Assembly: GCA_051208045.1 (NCBI GenBank)
Contig: JBPJFY010000001.1
Span: forward strand, 806,001 to 870,000
From: LZORAL124-50-18 sp051208045
Lineage (GTDB): Bacteria; Pseudomonadota; Gammaproteobacteria; Pseudomonadales; Oleiphilaceae
Reading direction: 5' to 3'
DNA length: 64,000 nucleotides
Below are positions 34,706 to 44,300 of the stretch, piece by piece (position 1 is the stretch's first letter; every line of letters starts with the position of its first letter). Below the pieces are notes generated by a model that worked only from the letters and a program-made list of their open reading frames with translations, ran no database searches and had not been told where the DNA came from. The position numbers and the translations under genes were made by a program.

Positions 34706-36799
34706 TTACCGGTTATGCTCTGAAAACAATGCTGGTACATCTTCGGCGGGCACGGGTTTGGAGAAATAATACCCCTGGCCATACTCGCAGCCGAGATCCC
34801 GCAGAAATTTGAGCTGATCGATGGTTTCGATGCCCTCTGCTATCACTTGCAGTTCAAGGCTGTGCGCCAGCTGAATAATTGCTCGAATGATTTTTTCGTC
34901 GTTGGGGTCGATGCCAATGTCGCGAACAAAGGATTGATCCACTTTGAGATAATCCAGAGGCAGGCTTTTCAAGTGGTTGAGCGATGAGTAGCCGGTGCCG
35001 AAATCATCGATGGACACGCGAATACCATGTTGCTTGAGATCTTTCAGCACTTTAATCGCCGCTTGTGGGTTTTCCATGACGGCAGACTCAGTCACTTCCA
35101 GCTCTATCCACGTGGGATTGAGCCGGTCCAGGTAAATCATGTTCAACACGTGTTGCACAAATGTCGAGTGTTTGAGGTCCAGCGGCGATGCGTTGACGGC
35201 CACACGCAACGGGATCGTCATACCGCTGTTTTCGTTCCATTGCTTGGCCTCACCAATAGCTTTGCGCAACGCCCATTGTGTAATTTCATTGATTGAGCCG
35301 ATGCTTTCAGCGACAGGAATAAACTTACTGGGCGGCACCTGCCCGAGAGTCGGATTGTTCCAGCGAATCAAGGCTTCCACGCCGGACATTTTCATGGTTT
35401 GAATGTTGAATTTGGGTTGGTAAACCAGTGAGAACTCATCGTCGAATTTGGCTTTTCTCAAATTGACGGACATGCGGAATTTTTCATTCAGAGTCTGTTG
35501 TGCGGTGGCATCAAAAAAGCAAAAGCCGTCTTTGCCCGCTTGCTTGGCCAGAAACATGGCGGTATCTGCTGCACTGATCAGGCTCGTGAGATCGCGCCCA
35601 TGCTTGGGGAAGAGCGCAATGCCAATGCTGACGCTACAATACACTTCCCGGTCGTTGACAAAGTAGGGCATGCGCAGTTCCCGTGCGGCGAGCTCGGCAT
35701 GTTGCGCGAGCAGTTGTTCGTTGGCATTATTTACTGTAACGGCAAACTCATCGCCGCCGATGCGTGAAATCAGTACGGCCTGATCAAAAAGCGTTTTTAC
35801 CCGGTCACCAAATTGTTCCAGAAGCGCATCGCCATTCAAGTGGCCAAAGTTATCATTAATTGCCTTGAAGTTATCGATATCGATGAGCAACAGCGAAAAG
35901 GTTTTGTTTCTCGGCAGGTACGCCGCCACATCCTGTTCCAGAAGCTCATAAAAGGAGCGACGGTTGAGCAGGCCGGTGAGATGATCGGTGGACGATAGGC
36001 TGGCGAGTCGCTCTTCTACCTGGACTTTCTCTGTATTGTCCCGGAATGTCAGTACGCCCCCGGTAATCTGGTCACCTTCACGCAGGATGGTTTGACTAAA
36101 CTCCACCGGGAAAAATTCGCCCGTCCACCGCCAGAAAGTCTGTGTGGTCGAGTGAGTACTTTCCCCCTGGAGGAAGTACTGCACGGTATCGGATTCCTGC
36201 CACTGGCGTTCATTGAGATTGTGCGCCATGAACTGCTGCAAGGAGCTCCCGATGAGCTCATCCACTTCGACGCATAGCATGCGTTGTGCGGCAATATTGG
36301 CGTACGTCACCATCATTTGCCGGTCGAAGCCGATGATGCCATCGCCACTCATGTCCAGCAGTTGTCCGCTGTTCATGCTTAGCGACTGCATTCGGTTTAA
36401 ATCCCGGTGCAGCTGCTGACGGCTCTGATACAGGCGATAAAAGGTGAGGATTTTGGGTGACAGACGGTCGACACACACTGGCTTGACCAGATAGTCCACG
36501 GCCCCCAGCCGGTAGCCTTCGAGCTGTGTTTTTTCATCAGTGGCGACACCGGAGACAAAAGCGATGGGGGTGGGCGAGGGCAGCAATTCCTTGATGCGCC
36601 GTGCCACTTCAAAACCATTCATGCCGGGCAGGCAGAAGTCCATGAAGATGAGAAAGTACTCATGGCTTTTGACCAGTTCGATGGCTTCTTCCCCGGTTTG
36701 GGCAATATCACAGCGGATGGTTGCTGTTTCCTGCGCAATGGCTTCGATGGCAAAAGCACTGGACGGGTCATCCTCAACAATGAGCAGTCTGGGAATCAT
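34706..36799 (-). CDS. Response regulator with PAS, GGDEF and EAL domains
   Basis: 697 residues. The receiver domain covers residues 1-120 with Asp54 (FMDFCLPGMNGFE) and Lys in DYLVKPV. A PAS domain (about 140-260) begins SGDGIIGFDRQM. The GGDEF domain (about 270-430) has DHLTGLLNRRSFYE and an intact RIGGDEFAV. The EAL domain (about 440-690) has GVEALIRWN, VNASPLDL, ELEVTESAVMEN and DDFGTGYSSL, all catalytic Glu/Asp present. It may therefore make and degrade c-di-GMP under phosphorylation control. No partner kinase is adjacent. It stands alone ahead of the qmcA terminator. Confidence 0.95.
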   Translation of the reverse strand: MIPRLLIVEDDPSSAFAIEAIAQETATIRCDIAQTGEEAIELVKSHEYFLIFMDFCLPGMNGFEVARRIKELLPSPTPIAFVSGVATDEKTQLEGYRLGAVDYLVKPVCVDRLSPKILTFYRLYQSRQQLHRDLNRMQSLSMNSGQLLDMSGDGIIGFDRQMMVTYANIAAQRMLCVEVDELIGSSLQQFMAHNLNERQWQESDTVQYFLQGESTHSTTQTFWRWTGEFFPVEFSQTILREGDQITGGVLTFRDNTEKVQVEERLASLSSTDHLTGLLNRRSFYELLEQDVAAYLPRNKTFSLLLIDIDNFKAINDNFGHLNGDALLEQFGDRVKTLFDQAVLISRIGGDEFAVTVNNANEQLLAQHAELAARELRMPYFVNDREVYCSVSIGIALFPKHGRDLTSLISAADTAMFLAKQAGKDGFCFFDATAQQTLNEKFRMSVNLRKAKFDDEFSLVYQPKFNIQTMKMSGVEALIRWNNPTLGQVPPSKFIPVAESIGSINEITQWALRKAIGEAKQWNENSGMTIPLRVAVNASPLDLKHSTFVQHVLNMIYLDRLNPTWIELEVTESAVMENPQAAIKVLKDLKQHGIRVSIDDFGTGYSSLNHLKSLPLDYLKVDQSFVRDIGIDPNDEKIIRAIIQLAHSLELQVIAEGIETIDQLKFLRDLGCEYGQGYYFSKPVPAEDVPALFSEHNR

Positions 36800-36821
36800 T
36801 AATCACCGCTTCATTCCAGCT

Positions 36822-36852
36822 GAAAAGAGAAAAGCCGGCGATCACACCGGCT
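36822..36852 (-). terminator. Intrinsic terminator after qmcA
   Basis: On the minus strand AGCCGG pairs with CCGGCT across eight bases and is followed by TTTTCTCTTTTC. It lies 62 bases after the qmcA stop and ahead of the gene ending at 34706. Confidence 0.55.
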
Positions 36853-36914
36853 GAGTCTAGGGCATGCTGTAGTATAGGTCAGATTGAGGATATCGCCATG
36901 TGAGGCCAGCTCAC

Positions 36915-37766
36915 TTAGCGTGTGGTTTTCAACATACCCCGAATGGTTTCCGGAAGATCGGCCGGGTAAATCACTGTTTTGGCGTTGCTGGAGGCAGCCA
37001 GTTTTTCCATGGAGAGCACGTACTTTTCACCCAGCAGATAATACACCGGTAACTCCTTCTCACCGATGGCCTGTGTGACACGTTCAATGGCTTCACGGCT
37101 GGCGTCGGCAAGTACCACCTGGGCTTTACCATCACGCTTGGACGCTTCTAGGCGCCCATCCGCTTCCAGAATGGCTGCTTGCTTCTCACCTTCTGCGCGG
37201 GTGACCGTGGCTCTTCGCTGGCGTTCCGCCGCCGCCTGCTCTTCCATCGCGGCCTGCATCGTGTGTGATGGGTTGATGTCCTGAATCTCGACTGTTTTCA
37301 GATTGATTCCCCAATCCGCAATATCGTCGGAGATGGACTCTTTCAGGCGTGCCTTGATTTTGTCCCGGGAGGAGAGCGCTTCGTCCAGCTTGAGTTCACC
37401 AATGATGGAGCGCAGCGCTGTTTGAACCAGATTTTGAATGGCCAGTCGATAGTCCTCCACGCCGTATACGGCCTTTTCCGGAGAGACAATGTTAATGTAG
37501 GCAACCGCGTTGGCCAGTATGGTGGCGTTATCCTCCGTGATGACTTCCTGCGAAGGGATGTCCAGCACGATGTCTTTGGTGGTGACTTTGTAGGCCACGA
37601 TATCGACGTACGGAATGATGATGTTCAAGCCGGGAGTCAACGTTGCATTGTATTTGCCCAGCCGCTGGACAATGTGCTTTGAACCCTGTGGCACAATGCG
37701 TACGCCCATCGCGACGGTCACGATGACCATGACGACAAAAAATGCGACAATAATTAAACCTTCCAT
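36915..37766 (-). CDS. qmcA: SPFH/band 7 membrane protein QmcA-like
   Basis: 283 residues from the ATG at 37766, preceded by AAGGAG; an upstream in-frame start would overlap nfeD. One N-terminal membrane helix (MEGLIIVAFFVVMVIVTVAM) precedes the SPFH domain, whose start reads VRIVPQGSKHIVQRLGKYN. The SPFH-type ESISDDIADWGINLKTVEIQ and a coiled-coil EEQAAAERQRRA follow. It forms ring assemblies in the inner membrane. Eleven bases separate it from the nfeD gene, the conserved operon for this pair. Confidence 0.9.
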   Translation of the reverse strand: MEGLIIVAFFVVMVIVTVAMGVRIVPQGSKHIVQRLGKYNATLTPGLNIIIPYVDIVAYKVTTKDIVLDIPSQEVITEDNATILANAVAYINIVSPEKAVYGVEDYRLAIQNLVQTALRSIIGELKLDEALSSRDKIKARLKESISDDIADWGINLKTVEIQDINPSHTMQAAMEEQAAAERQRRATVTRAEGEKQAAILEADGRLEASKRDGKAQVVLADASREAIERVTQAIGEKELPVYYLLGEKYVLSMEKLAASSNAKTVIYPADLPETIRGMLKTTR

Positions 37767-37777
37767 TGCGTTCTCCT

Positions 37778-38239
37778 TCAGTATCTTTTGACGATTAATG
37801 AATTCCCCGAAACTTCCGTGACCTGCACGCGAGCGCCGACTTCCATTTCTTCCGAGCAGATGAAGATCCACTCATCCTCTCCCAGAATGGGCGCGGGAAA
37901 TTTGAGCTTCCCTCGATCTTTTCCACGGTTGGTGTCAACAACGAGACCGATTTGCCCAATCAGCGCTTCATGACCCATGCCGGCGAGGGTTTTGTCTTTC
38001 CATCGAGGGCGAATAAACTTGAACCAGACAAAAATGTCGACAAGCGCCAGCGCAACCCAGATGAACAGCTGCATCTGAATACTCATCGGCATGACGAGCA
38101 GTAAGAGTGCCAACACAATAGCGCTCAGGCCAAACCACATCAGGATAAAACTGGCGACGAATATCTCGGAGGCAATCAATATCATGCCGAAAACCAGCCA
38201 GTGCCAGTACTCGATGTGTGTGTTCATCCATTCGATCAT
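37778..38239 (-). CDS. NfeD-family membrane protein
   Basis: 153 residues. Two or three hydrophobic helices (YWHWLVFGMILIASEIFVAS, FGLSAIVLALLLLVMPM) precede a soluble OB-fold of about 60 residues (GQIGLVVDTNRGKDRGKLKF to VQVTEVSGNSLIVKRY). The family pairs with SPFH proteins, here with qmcA directly downstream. The complex is implicated in membrane-domain organisation and quality control. Confidence 0.9.
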   Translation of the reverse strand: MIEWMNTHIEYWHWLVFGMILIASEIFVASFILMWFGLSAIVLALLLLVMPMSIQMQLFIWVALALVDIFVWFKFIRPRWKDKTLAGMGHEALIGQIGLVVDTNRGKDRGKLKFPAPILGEDEWIFICSEEMEVGARVQVTEVSGNSLIVKRY

Positions 38240-38367
38240 AACGATTCCTCTTCGCGGTGTTGGCGTGACAAATTTACTTTAGTTTTATTGAAGGATTGGT
38301 TATCGTCAACGGAAAATTACGTGATTTTATCCACCCGGATTCGGATCAAGCAGGAGGCCTGCACCCC

Positions 38368-39492
38368 GTGGAAACCTTTCTTCGTCGACTGACCATACTG
38401 GCATTCCTTTCCAGTTCGCATCAGGTAAAAAGTACTCAGGACATTCTCCAGCATTTAATCCATGGCGGGTATATCGACGACCAAAGCCTGGATGAGCGTT
38501 CGATGCTCAGAGTCATACAGCGGGACCTCAAGTTTCTTTTGGGTGAGGATGATGGCGAGGGAGAGTTTGACAATCTGTTTGGGTTGGAGTGTGTGCGCGG
38601 GCAGGGCAAAAGCCTGCATTGGCGCCTGGACCCGTACGCGGAAATGCGCTTTGATTTTGAAAAGATGCCGCGTTTTATGGCGTTAGCCTTTACGCTCACC
38701 CGCAAACACTTGGGGAATATTTTGCCGCGGGGCACCGTGGCGGAGCTGCAGCGCTTCTTTGCCAAGGCCGAAGAGCGATTGGAGGAGAGCGAAAAATCGC
38801 TTACCCCGCAGTCCTATAAACGCATGAGTCAGGCGGTGGAGTTTTACCAGCGTGGCCAGCCCTTGCAGGCTGCGCCCTTCGATCTCGACGTGCTGGACAC
38901 GATTTATCGTGCCATCATGAGCAACCGTCAGGTGGCGTTTGAGTACCGCGAAAAATCTTATCAGCTCCATCCCTATGGTGTGGTCATTTTACTGCCCAAG
39001 ATCTATCTCATTGGCGTGAAGGCATCTGAATCCAGCGTACACGCCGTGCGCAGCGTGGCAGACCTGAAAAAAAGCGATTACCGGAGCTTTCTCCTGCACA
39101 AGATTTCCGCCATACATTTGACCACGCTACCCGCCTCTGTTCCCGAGGATTTCAGCCTGCAAGCTTTCTTAAAGCAGGGCAACATGGATTTGCGGGTGGA
39201 TGCCCGGGATGATGAGGAGTATGTGCTGAAAGTTGAACTGAATACGGCACTGGCGGGGAATGGCTTGATTGAGGATTTGAGGGAAAGCCCGATCTCCCAG
39301 GATCAGGTCATTGTGCCTGCGGGGCCGCATCGCTTTCTGCTCAGCGCCACGGTGCATCGTACGATCCCGTTACGGAACTGGATTCTTTCGTTGGGGCCAG
39401 CGGCGCGGGTGGTTGAGCCGGAAACGATCCGGCAGGATTTGCTCAGCCACCTTCAAGGAATGATGGCAGCTCAGTCCAGCGGTTGGCAATAA
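38368..39492 (+). CDS. WYL-domain transcriptional regulator
   Basis: About 374 residues from the GTG at 38368, ten bases after AGGAGG; a TTG at 38296 would add 24 residues. The N-terminal winged helix begins FLRRLTILAFLSSSHQVKSTQDIL. The WYL domain follows: IYRAIMSNRQVAFEYREKSYQLHPYGVVILLPKIYLIG. A C-terminal WCX extension ends RVVEPETIRQDLLSHL. WYL proteins bind nucleotides or nucleic acid and often control defence, DNA repair or phage-related genes. Nothing of that kind is adjacent; the gene stands alone. Confidence 0.85.
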   Translation: METFLRRLTILAFLSSSHQVKSTQDILQHLIHGGYIDDQSLDERSMLRVIQRDLKFLLGEDDGEGEFDNLFGLECVRGQGKSLHWRLDPYAEMRFDFEKMPRFMALAFTLTRKHLGNILPRGTVAELQRFFAKAEERLEESEKSLTPQSYKRMSQAVEFYQRGQPLQAAPFDLDVLDTIYRAIMSNRQVAFEYREKSYQLHPYGVVILLPKIYLIGVKASESSVHAVRSVADLKKSDYRSFLLHKISAIHLTTLPASVPEDFSLQAFLKQGNMDLRVDARDDEEYVLKVELNTALAGNGLIEDLRESPISQDQVIVPAGPHRFLLSATVHRTIPLRNWILSLGPAARVVEPETIRQDLLSHLQGMMAAQSSGWQ

Positions 39493-39615
39493 ACTGATTC
39501 ATCGCGTGATCATTCTCTGTGGCGCAAATAGCGGAATTGCTCTATATCTTAAGGGTAATATTTATCACGTTAGGAGTAGTCTGATCGATGGATTGGATGA
39601 CTTCAGGGAGCGCAC

Positions 39616-39981
39616 ATGGCAAGAATTCTGGTAGTGGATGATTCGGTCGCGATACGAAGCTCAATCGAGTTGATTCTGTCTCAACATGGCTACCATGTTA
39701 TTGCGAAGGAAAACGGCAGGGAGGCGTTGAATTTTGCCCGGGAAGAAGCTGTCGAACTCGTAATCACCGATCTGAACATGCCGGAAATGAACGGAATGAG
39801 TCTGGTGAGCAATCTTCGTATCAAAGAGGCGTATAAGCTGATTCCCATTCTTATCATGACCACGGAGACTGCCGACTACAAGAAAAAGAAAGCCAAAAGC
39901 CTGGGTGCGACCGGCTGGATTGCCAAGCCCTTTGATGAGGAACGCCTGCTCAAAGCCGTAAGAAAGGTATTGGGGCAGTAG
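39616..39981 (+). CDS. CheY-like single-domain response regulator
   Basis: 121 residues, AGGGAG before the ATG. Asp8 and Asp9 (VVDDS), phospho-acceptor Asp52 (VITDLNMPEMNG), Thr in IMTTET and Lys in GWIAKPFDEE are all present. The wording around Asp52 and TTET is typical of chemotaxis-type CheY proteins. No kinase is adjacent. It may accept phosphate from one of the two orphan histidine kinases in the window, but this is not shown. Confidence 0.9.
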   Translation: MARILVVDDSVAIRSSIELILSQHGYHVIAKENGREALNFAREEAVELVITDLNMPEMNGMSLVSNLRIKEAYKLIPILIMTTETADYKKKKAKSLGATGWIAKPFDEERLLKAVRKVLGQ

Positions 39982-39993
39982 ATGCTGTTTTGG

Positions 39994-41112
39994 TTACTTA
40001 AGCTGCGCATCCGGATATTGAATGCCAGCTCCGGACGAGGCCGGTGGCGGGTCAGCTTCGCTCGCTGCAGGGGGTGTTGACGTTAGATTCGGGGCGACGC
40101 TGACGGGTTTGGGTGCGGTGGGATTTGGCGCGATCGGTTGTGTGATTGCCTTCAGACTCTTGTTGAGCGAGTCATACTGGTCCTTCAACGTTGTGTAGGT
40201 GTGTTGAAGCTCATTCAAGCGCTTCGCAGATTGTTGGCTGGTGACCTCGGCAATTTTCAACTGCTTTTCCAGGGACTTGACGTTATTCTCTTTGCTCGCC
40301 AGCTTTTCGGACAGTTCCCGGTTCTGCTGCTGAGTACCCTTATAGCGTTTTGCCAGCGCTTCGAAGGCATCGACCCGTTTATTCACATCTTTTTGAAGCC
40401 GAACGTTTTCCTGTTTGAACGCTTCTAGCTGCTGCTGAATGTTCAGCAGGTTTTTGTCCCGGTTGGCCGCCAGGGAATCTATTTTCTCCATGGTAGAGGT
40501 CAGTTCGCTGGTTTGCTCCTTGACCCGTTCCTGCAGGGCGGAGTACGCCACCTTGGTGTTGTTGGCCTCGGATTCGACTTTTAACACCTGCGCCTGCAGA
40601 CGTTCGACTTCCGTACGCTGCAGCTCAAAGGTTTTGTCGGCGCGAGCCAGTATCTGGTCCACCAGGTTTACCATCACCTGGGCATCGTCGCCGGGTGTGA
40701 GTACCGTAATCTGAGCCAGTACGGCATCATTTTCGGTATCCAGCCAGGCGTGAGGTGTCTTCAATGTTTTGAGCAATGCACGGCCTACCTCGGCCTGTCG
40801 GGTGGTGTTTCTGTCGCGCTGGTTTTTCAACTCGGTGTTCGCGGATTGTTGCTCATCGAGTTCCTTTTCACTGTCCGCCAATTCTTTTTGAGTCATCACA
40901 TTCTGTTGATAAAAGGTAAAACAGGCAAAGGCGAGCCCCAATGCAACAATAAGTAATACTGGCCACAGAATACTCAGCGAACGGTTTTTCTTTTCCAGCA
41001 TGGTGATGAGTTGCTGGGCATAGTCCATATCTCTGCCGCTGGCGCTGTAACTTCGTTCCAGTGTGGCTTCGACGAGTGCGCGATTGGTTGGCGTTTGCTG
41101 ATCCTGGCTCAT
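39994..41112 (-). CDS. Membrane-anchored coiled-coil protein, unknown function
   Basis: 372 residues from the ATG at 41112 with TTGGAAT upstream; longer in-frame starts begin with a nonsensical run. Cytoplasmic first 45 residues, one membrane helix (ILWPVLLIVALGLAFACFTF, about 48-67), then about 260 residues of Glu/Gln/Lys-rich coiled coil (periplasmic if the N-terminus is cytoplasmic), and a Pro/Ala-rich tail (PIAPNPTAPKPVSVAPNLTS). It resembles structural envelope proteins. Convergent with the CheY-like gene by 12 bases and divergent from the DUF1631 gene. No family recognised. Confidence 0.65.
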   Translation of the reverse strand: MSQDQQTPTNRALVEATLERSYSASGRDMDYAQQLITMLEKKNRSLSILWPVLLIVALGLAFACFTFYQQNVMTQKELADSEKELDEQQSANTELKNQRDRNTTRQAEVGRALLKTLKTPHAWLDTENDAVLAQITVLTPGDDAQVMVNLVDQILARADKTFELQRTEVERLQAQVLKVESEANNTKVAYSALQERVKEQTSELTSTMEKIDSLAANRDKNLLNIQQQLEAFKQENVRLQKDVNKRVDAFEALAKRYKGTQQQNRELSEKLASKENNVKSLEKQLKIAEVTSQQSAKRLNELQHTYTTLKDQYDSLNKSLKAITQPIAPNPTAPKPVSVAPNLTSTPPAASEADPPPASSGAGIQYPDAQLK

Positions 41113-41151
41113 GGTGGATTCCAAGTGTGTCATGGTCGAGAATAGTCTTAA

Positions 41152-41179
41152 AGTATAATAGCTTAGCAAACATAGTTAA
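41152..41179 (-). promoter_or_regulatory. Putative sigma-70 promoter of the coiled-coil gene
   Basis: On the minus strand TTAACT (41179-41174) and TATACT (41157-41152) are separated by 16 bases, about 40 bases before the coding start at 41112. Confidence 0.4.
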
Positions 41180-41370
41180 AAAGAACATAACTTCGTTGTT
41201 TTCCGGAAAGATTACATTTTTTCGATCTGTGCGGTAATTACCGATTAATAGGCGGAATCTCTTGTCGGTCTGGTCTATGCTTAAGCTAACGTTGGCGTGA
41301 GAAAATTTGCGCATATCCGCGCACACGGAAAAGCGTAAAAAGGACATTTAACGAAGACATAGGTGCTTTC

Positions 41371-44300
41371 TTGGGGTTGGAACGAAGACATCATTTTCGG
41401 GTACCGTTTGAGCATAAAGCCGACCTGGTTTTTAATCAAAAGGCGTATCGGTGTTTTTTGCGGGATTTTTGCCCAGGCGGTGTGCTGGTGGAAATGTTGC
41501 CAGAGGCTGGGCGATCTGCAAACGGGATTGACGGTGCCACTTTTGGATCCATCGTGGATATGCGGTTATCGGCCGAACATGAGGGCGGTAATCGGGAAAT
41601 TCGCTTTTTCGCGGAAGTTCGGCACCAGAATCGCGGGGCGATTGGTCTGCAGTTTCAAGCGATCCCTGAAGAGGTCATGAAAACCCTCAAAGCCATGACC
41701 GCCTACCAAAAACGCTATGAGCAGTTTCAACGCACACAGAAAGTGGAATCGAGCCGATCTGATCGGTCCAGCCAATTGCTGTTGAAGCTTGTCACCGGTT
41801 ACCGCAAAGTGGTGTTCCAGGGGCTTCCGGTGGCTTTGGAGCGCGCCCTGAAGGCGTCTGCCCAGAAGTTGATGGATGCGATCGATGATTCCGGGGACTC
41901 CTGGCAGCGGGCAGATTTCAATCTGGCGCTTCATATGCTGGAAACCCGAGGCCACTGGATTGCAGAGCGAGTGAGCCAGAAAGTGGGCGACCGGCTGGGA
42001 CTGCTGGTGGAAGACAGCCAGCTCGACAAAGATGTGAAAGGGAGTGACCTGGGTCGAGTAAAACTGGAAGTGTTGGAGAAGGACGCGTTTGAGGACTGGC
42101 TGGCCATTAACATGGCGATTCGCACCATTGAAAATGAACTGGGCCACGACTTGGGTAAGATTGCGGCCATCCTCACCGAGGTGAGCGGGCAGCGTTTTGA
42201 CGTGCAGAGTTGCCCAATGGGACCGGATACCATTATTAAAACCCTCAGCGCCGCGTTTAACAGCATTGAACTGCCGAGTGCCAGCCAACCGCTGATATTC
42301 AAAACCATTGGAAAGGTACTCCAATCCGAGTTGAAGGAGATCTATGCCGTCATGGTGACGGGGGCTGAGCGCTTTGGAGTAAAGGTGCCGGAGACGCCGT
42401 CGGGCGTCGTAGTGAGGCCTGCGCCCAGACCGGCGCAAGCGCCCGGAGGCGGTGCTGCGCCTGCCTCTGCGCCAGTGCAGGAAGCTGGCAGCCAGCCAGC
42501 ACCCGCATCTGCCCCCGTCACAGCAGGTGGCCAAAGTGAAGGTCGGGTGATTAATGGCAATTATGCAGCGATGGATGCAGCAATGGCGGGTGGGAGCGGG
42601 GCTCCTTTTGGTTTTCTCACTTCGCCATTCATGGCAGGCGACAGTGGGCTGGACGCGTCCGACAATGCCGAGCAAATGGCACAATTGGCCCCCACCGTTC
42701 GACTGTTAAAAAATCTGATCAACATGAAAGCGACTGTGGGCAAAGGAGGCAGTCTCTCCGGAAGTGCCCACCGATTCGCAGACTCGGCTCGGTCTGACGC
42801 GGAAAAAGCGCAGGAGCTTGAAAGAAATGTGCTGTTGGATTCGCTGTCTCAGGTGCACACCGTACTTGAAGATCAGCAGGATGCCAAGGGGCTGCAGGGG
42901 CTGTCATTGGAGGACCAGCTGCAACGTGTGTTGGTGGAATCCGGCAAAAACACCGGTCGGCACTTAGCACCCGAAGATGAAGACCTGATACGCGTGACTG
43001 ATCAGCTTTTTGAGTCGATGCTGAAACAAAAAGGCGTGGGAGAGATTCTTACCCAATGGGTGGAGCGGCTGAAACTTGCAATCTTGAAAGTAATACTGCT
43101 GGATGGTTCCTTTTTTTCCGACAGCGCGCACCCTGCCCGTAAATTCATGAACCAGTTAGGCAAGCTGGGTGCCGTGAAGCGTGGTACCAATCGTGGGCTG
43201 GATAAGGTGCTGGAGAAATTTACTTCTCAGATCATGACCGACTACCAAGGGGATAACACCGTGTTCTCCGAGGTGCTGGAGGAGGTCGACGACCTGGTAT
43301 CCCGCCAGGATAAGGCTTTCGAAAGAAACGCGGACCGCATTGCGCGTGCGTATGAAGGGCAACAACGCCTGGCGCGGGCCAGAAAGCAGGTGGTTCAGGA
43401 GTTGGGGGATCGCCTGGTGGGTCGTCAGGTGCCCAAAGTGGTGTTTGAGTTTCTTGAGAACGCCGGTTGGAAGCACTATCTCGTCATTACGCTGCTCCGG
43501 GAAGGGGAAGACAGTGATGCCTACACCGAATCTCTGCATGTGGTGGACATTTTATTGCACTGGATTGGTGGTGAAGCGTTTGCTTACGAGGGGGCGCATG
43601 AATTTGACCTGGATCTGGAAGCGCCCACCTTGCTTCAGATGTTGGAGCGCGAGTTGGCGACCTCTGGCCAGACGGGATACAAGCGCATTCTGGGACAGCT
43701 GAAACGGCATCTGATGGATGGTGTGGAGCCAGAGTGGGTAGAAGTCCAGCGATACGAGTGGACCGGGGAAGGGGCCGATGAGGTTCAGCGTTTGCAGGGG
43801 ACCGAAGTGGTGGAAGCCAAAGGGCGCTGGCAACGCAAAGCCTCCGGTCTTTCCGTCGGGGACTGGGTGGAGTTCAGCATTGGTGATGAAGAGCCTCAGC
43901 GCATGCGCCTGGCCTGGTCAGGCACTAACTCTTACCGCTTCGTTTTTGTCAGTGCGCACGGGCTTAAAGACGTGGATGTGGCTTTGGAGGATTTCTCCGA
44001 AGGGTTGGAAGAGGGGCGCTACAAGATTCTCGATGAAGATCAGGTGCCGATTGTGGATCAGGGGCTGCACAACATGGTTCAGTCGGTCTACGAAGATCTG
44101 GCTGGGCAGGCCAGTTGTGATCCGCTCACCGGCTTACTGAATCGGCAGGAGTTCGAGCGCTATGTGGACCGAGCGGTCGCTGACGGCGTCACCAACGGCG
44201 CCGCCTATCATATTGCGTATCTGGACATCGACCAGTTCCGGGTGGTGAACAATTCCTACGGCCATCAAGCCGGGGACAACTTGCTGAAACATGTGGCCCG

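Noticed and set aside
41566..42684. 372-codon minus-strand ORF inside the DUF1631 gene
   Set aside because: Antisense shadow of a GC-rich frame; His/Arg-rich without any family pattern.
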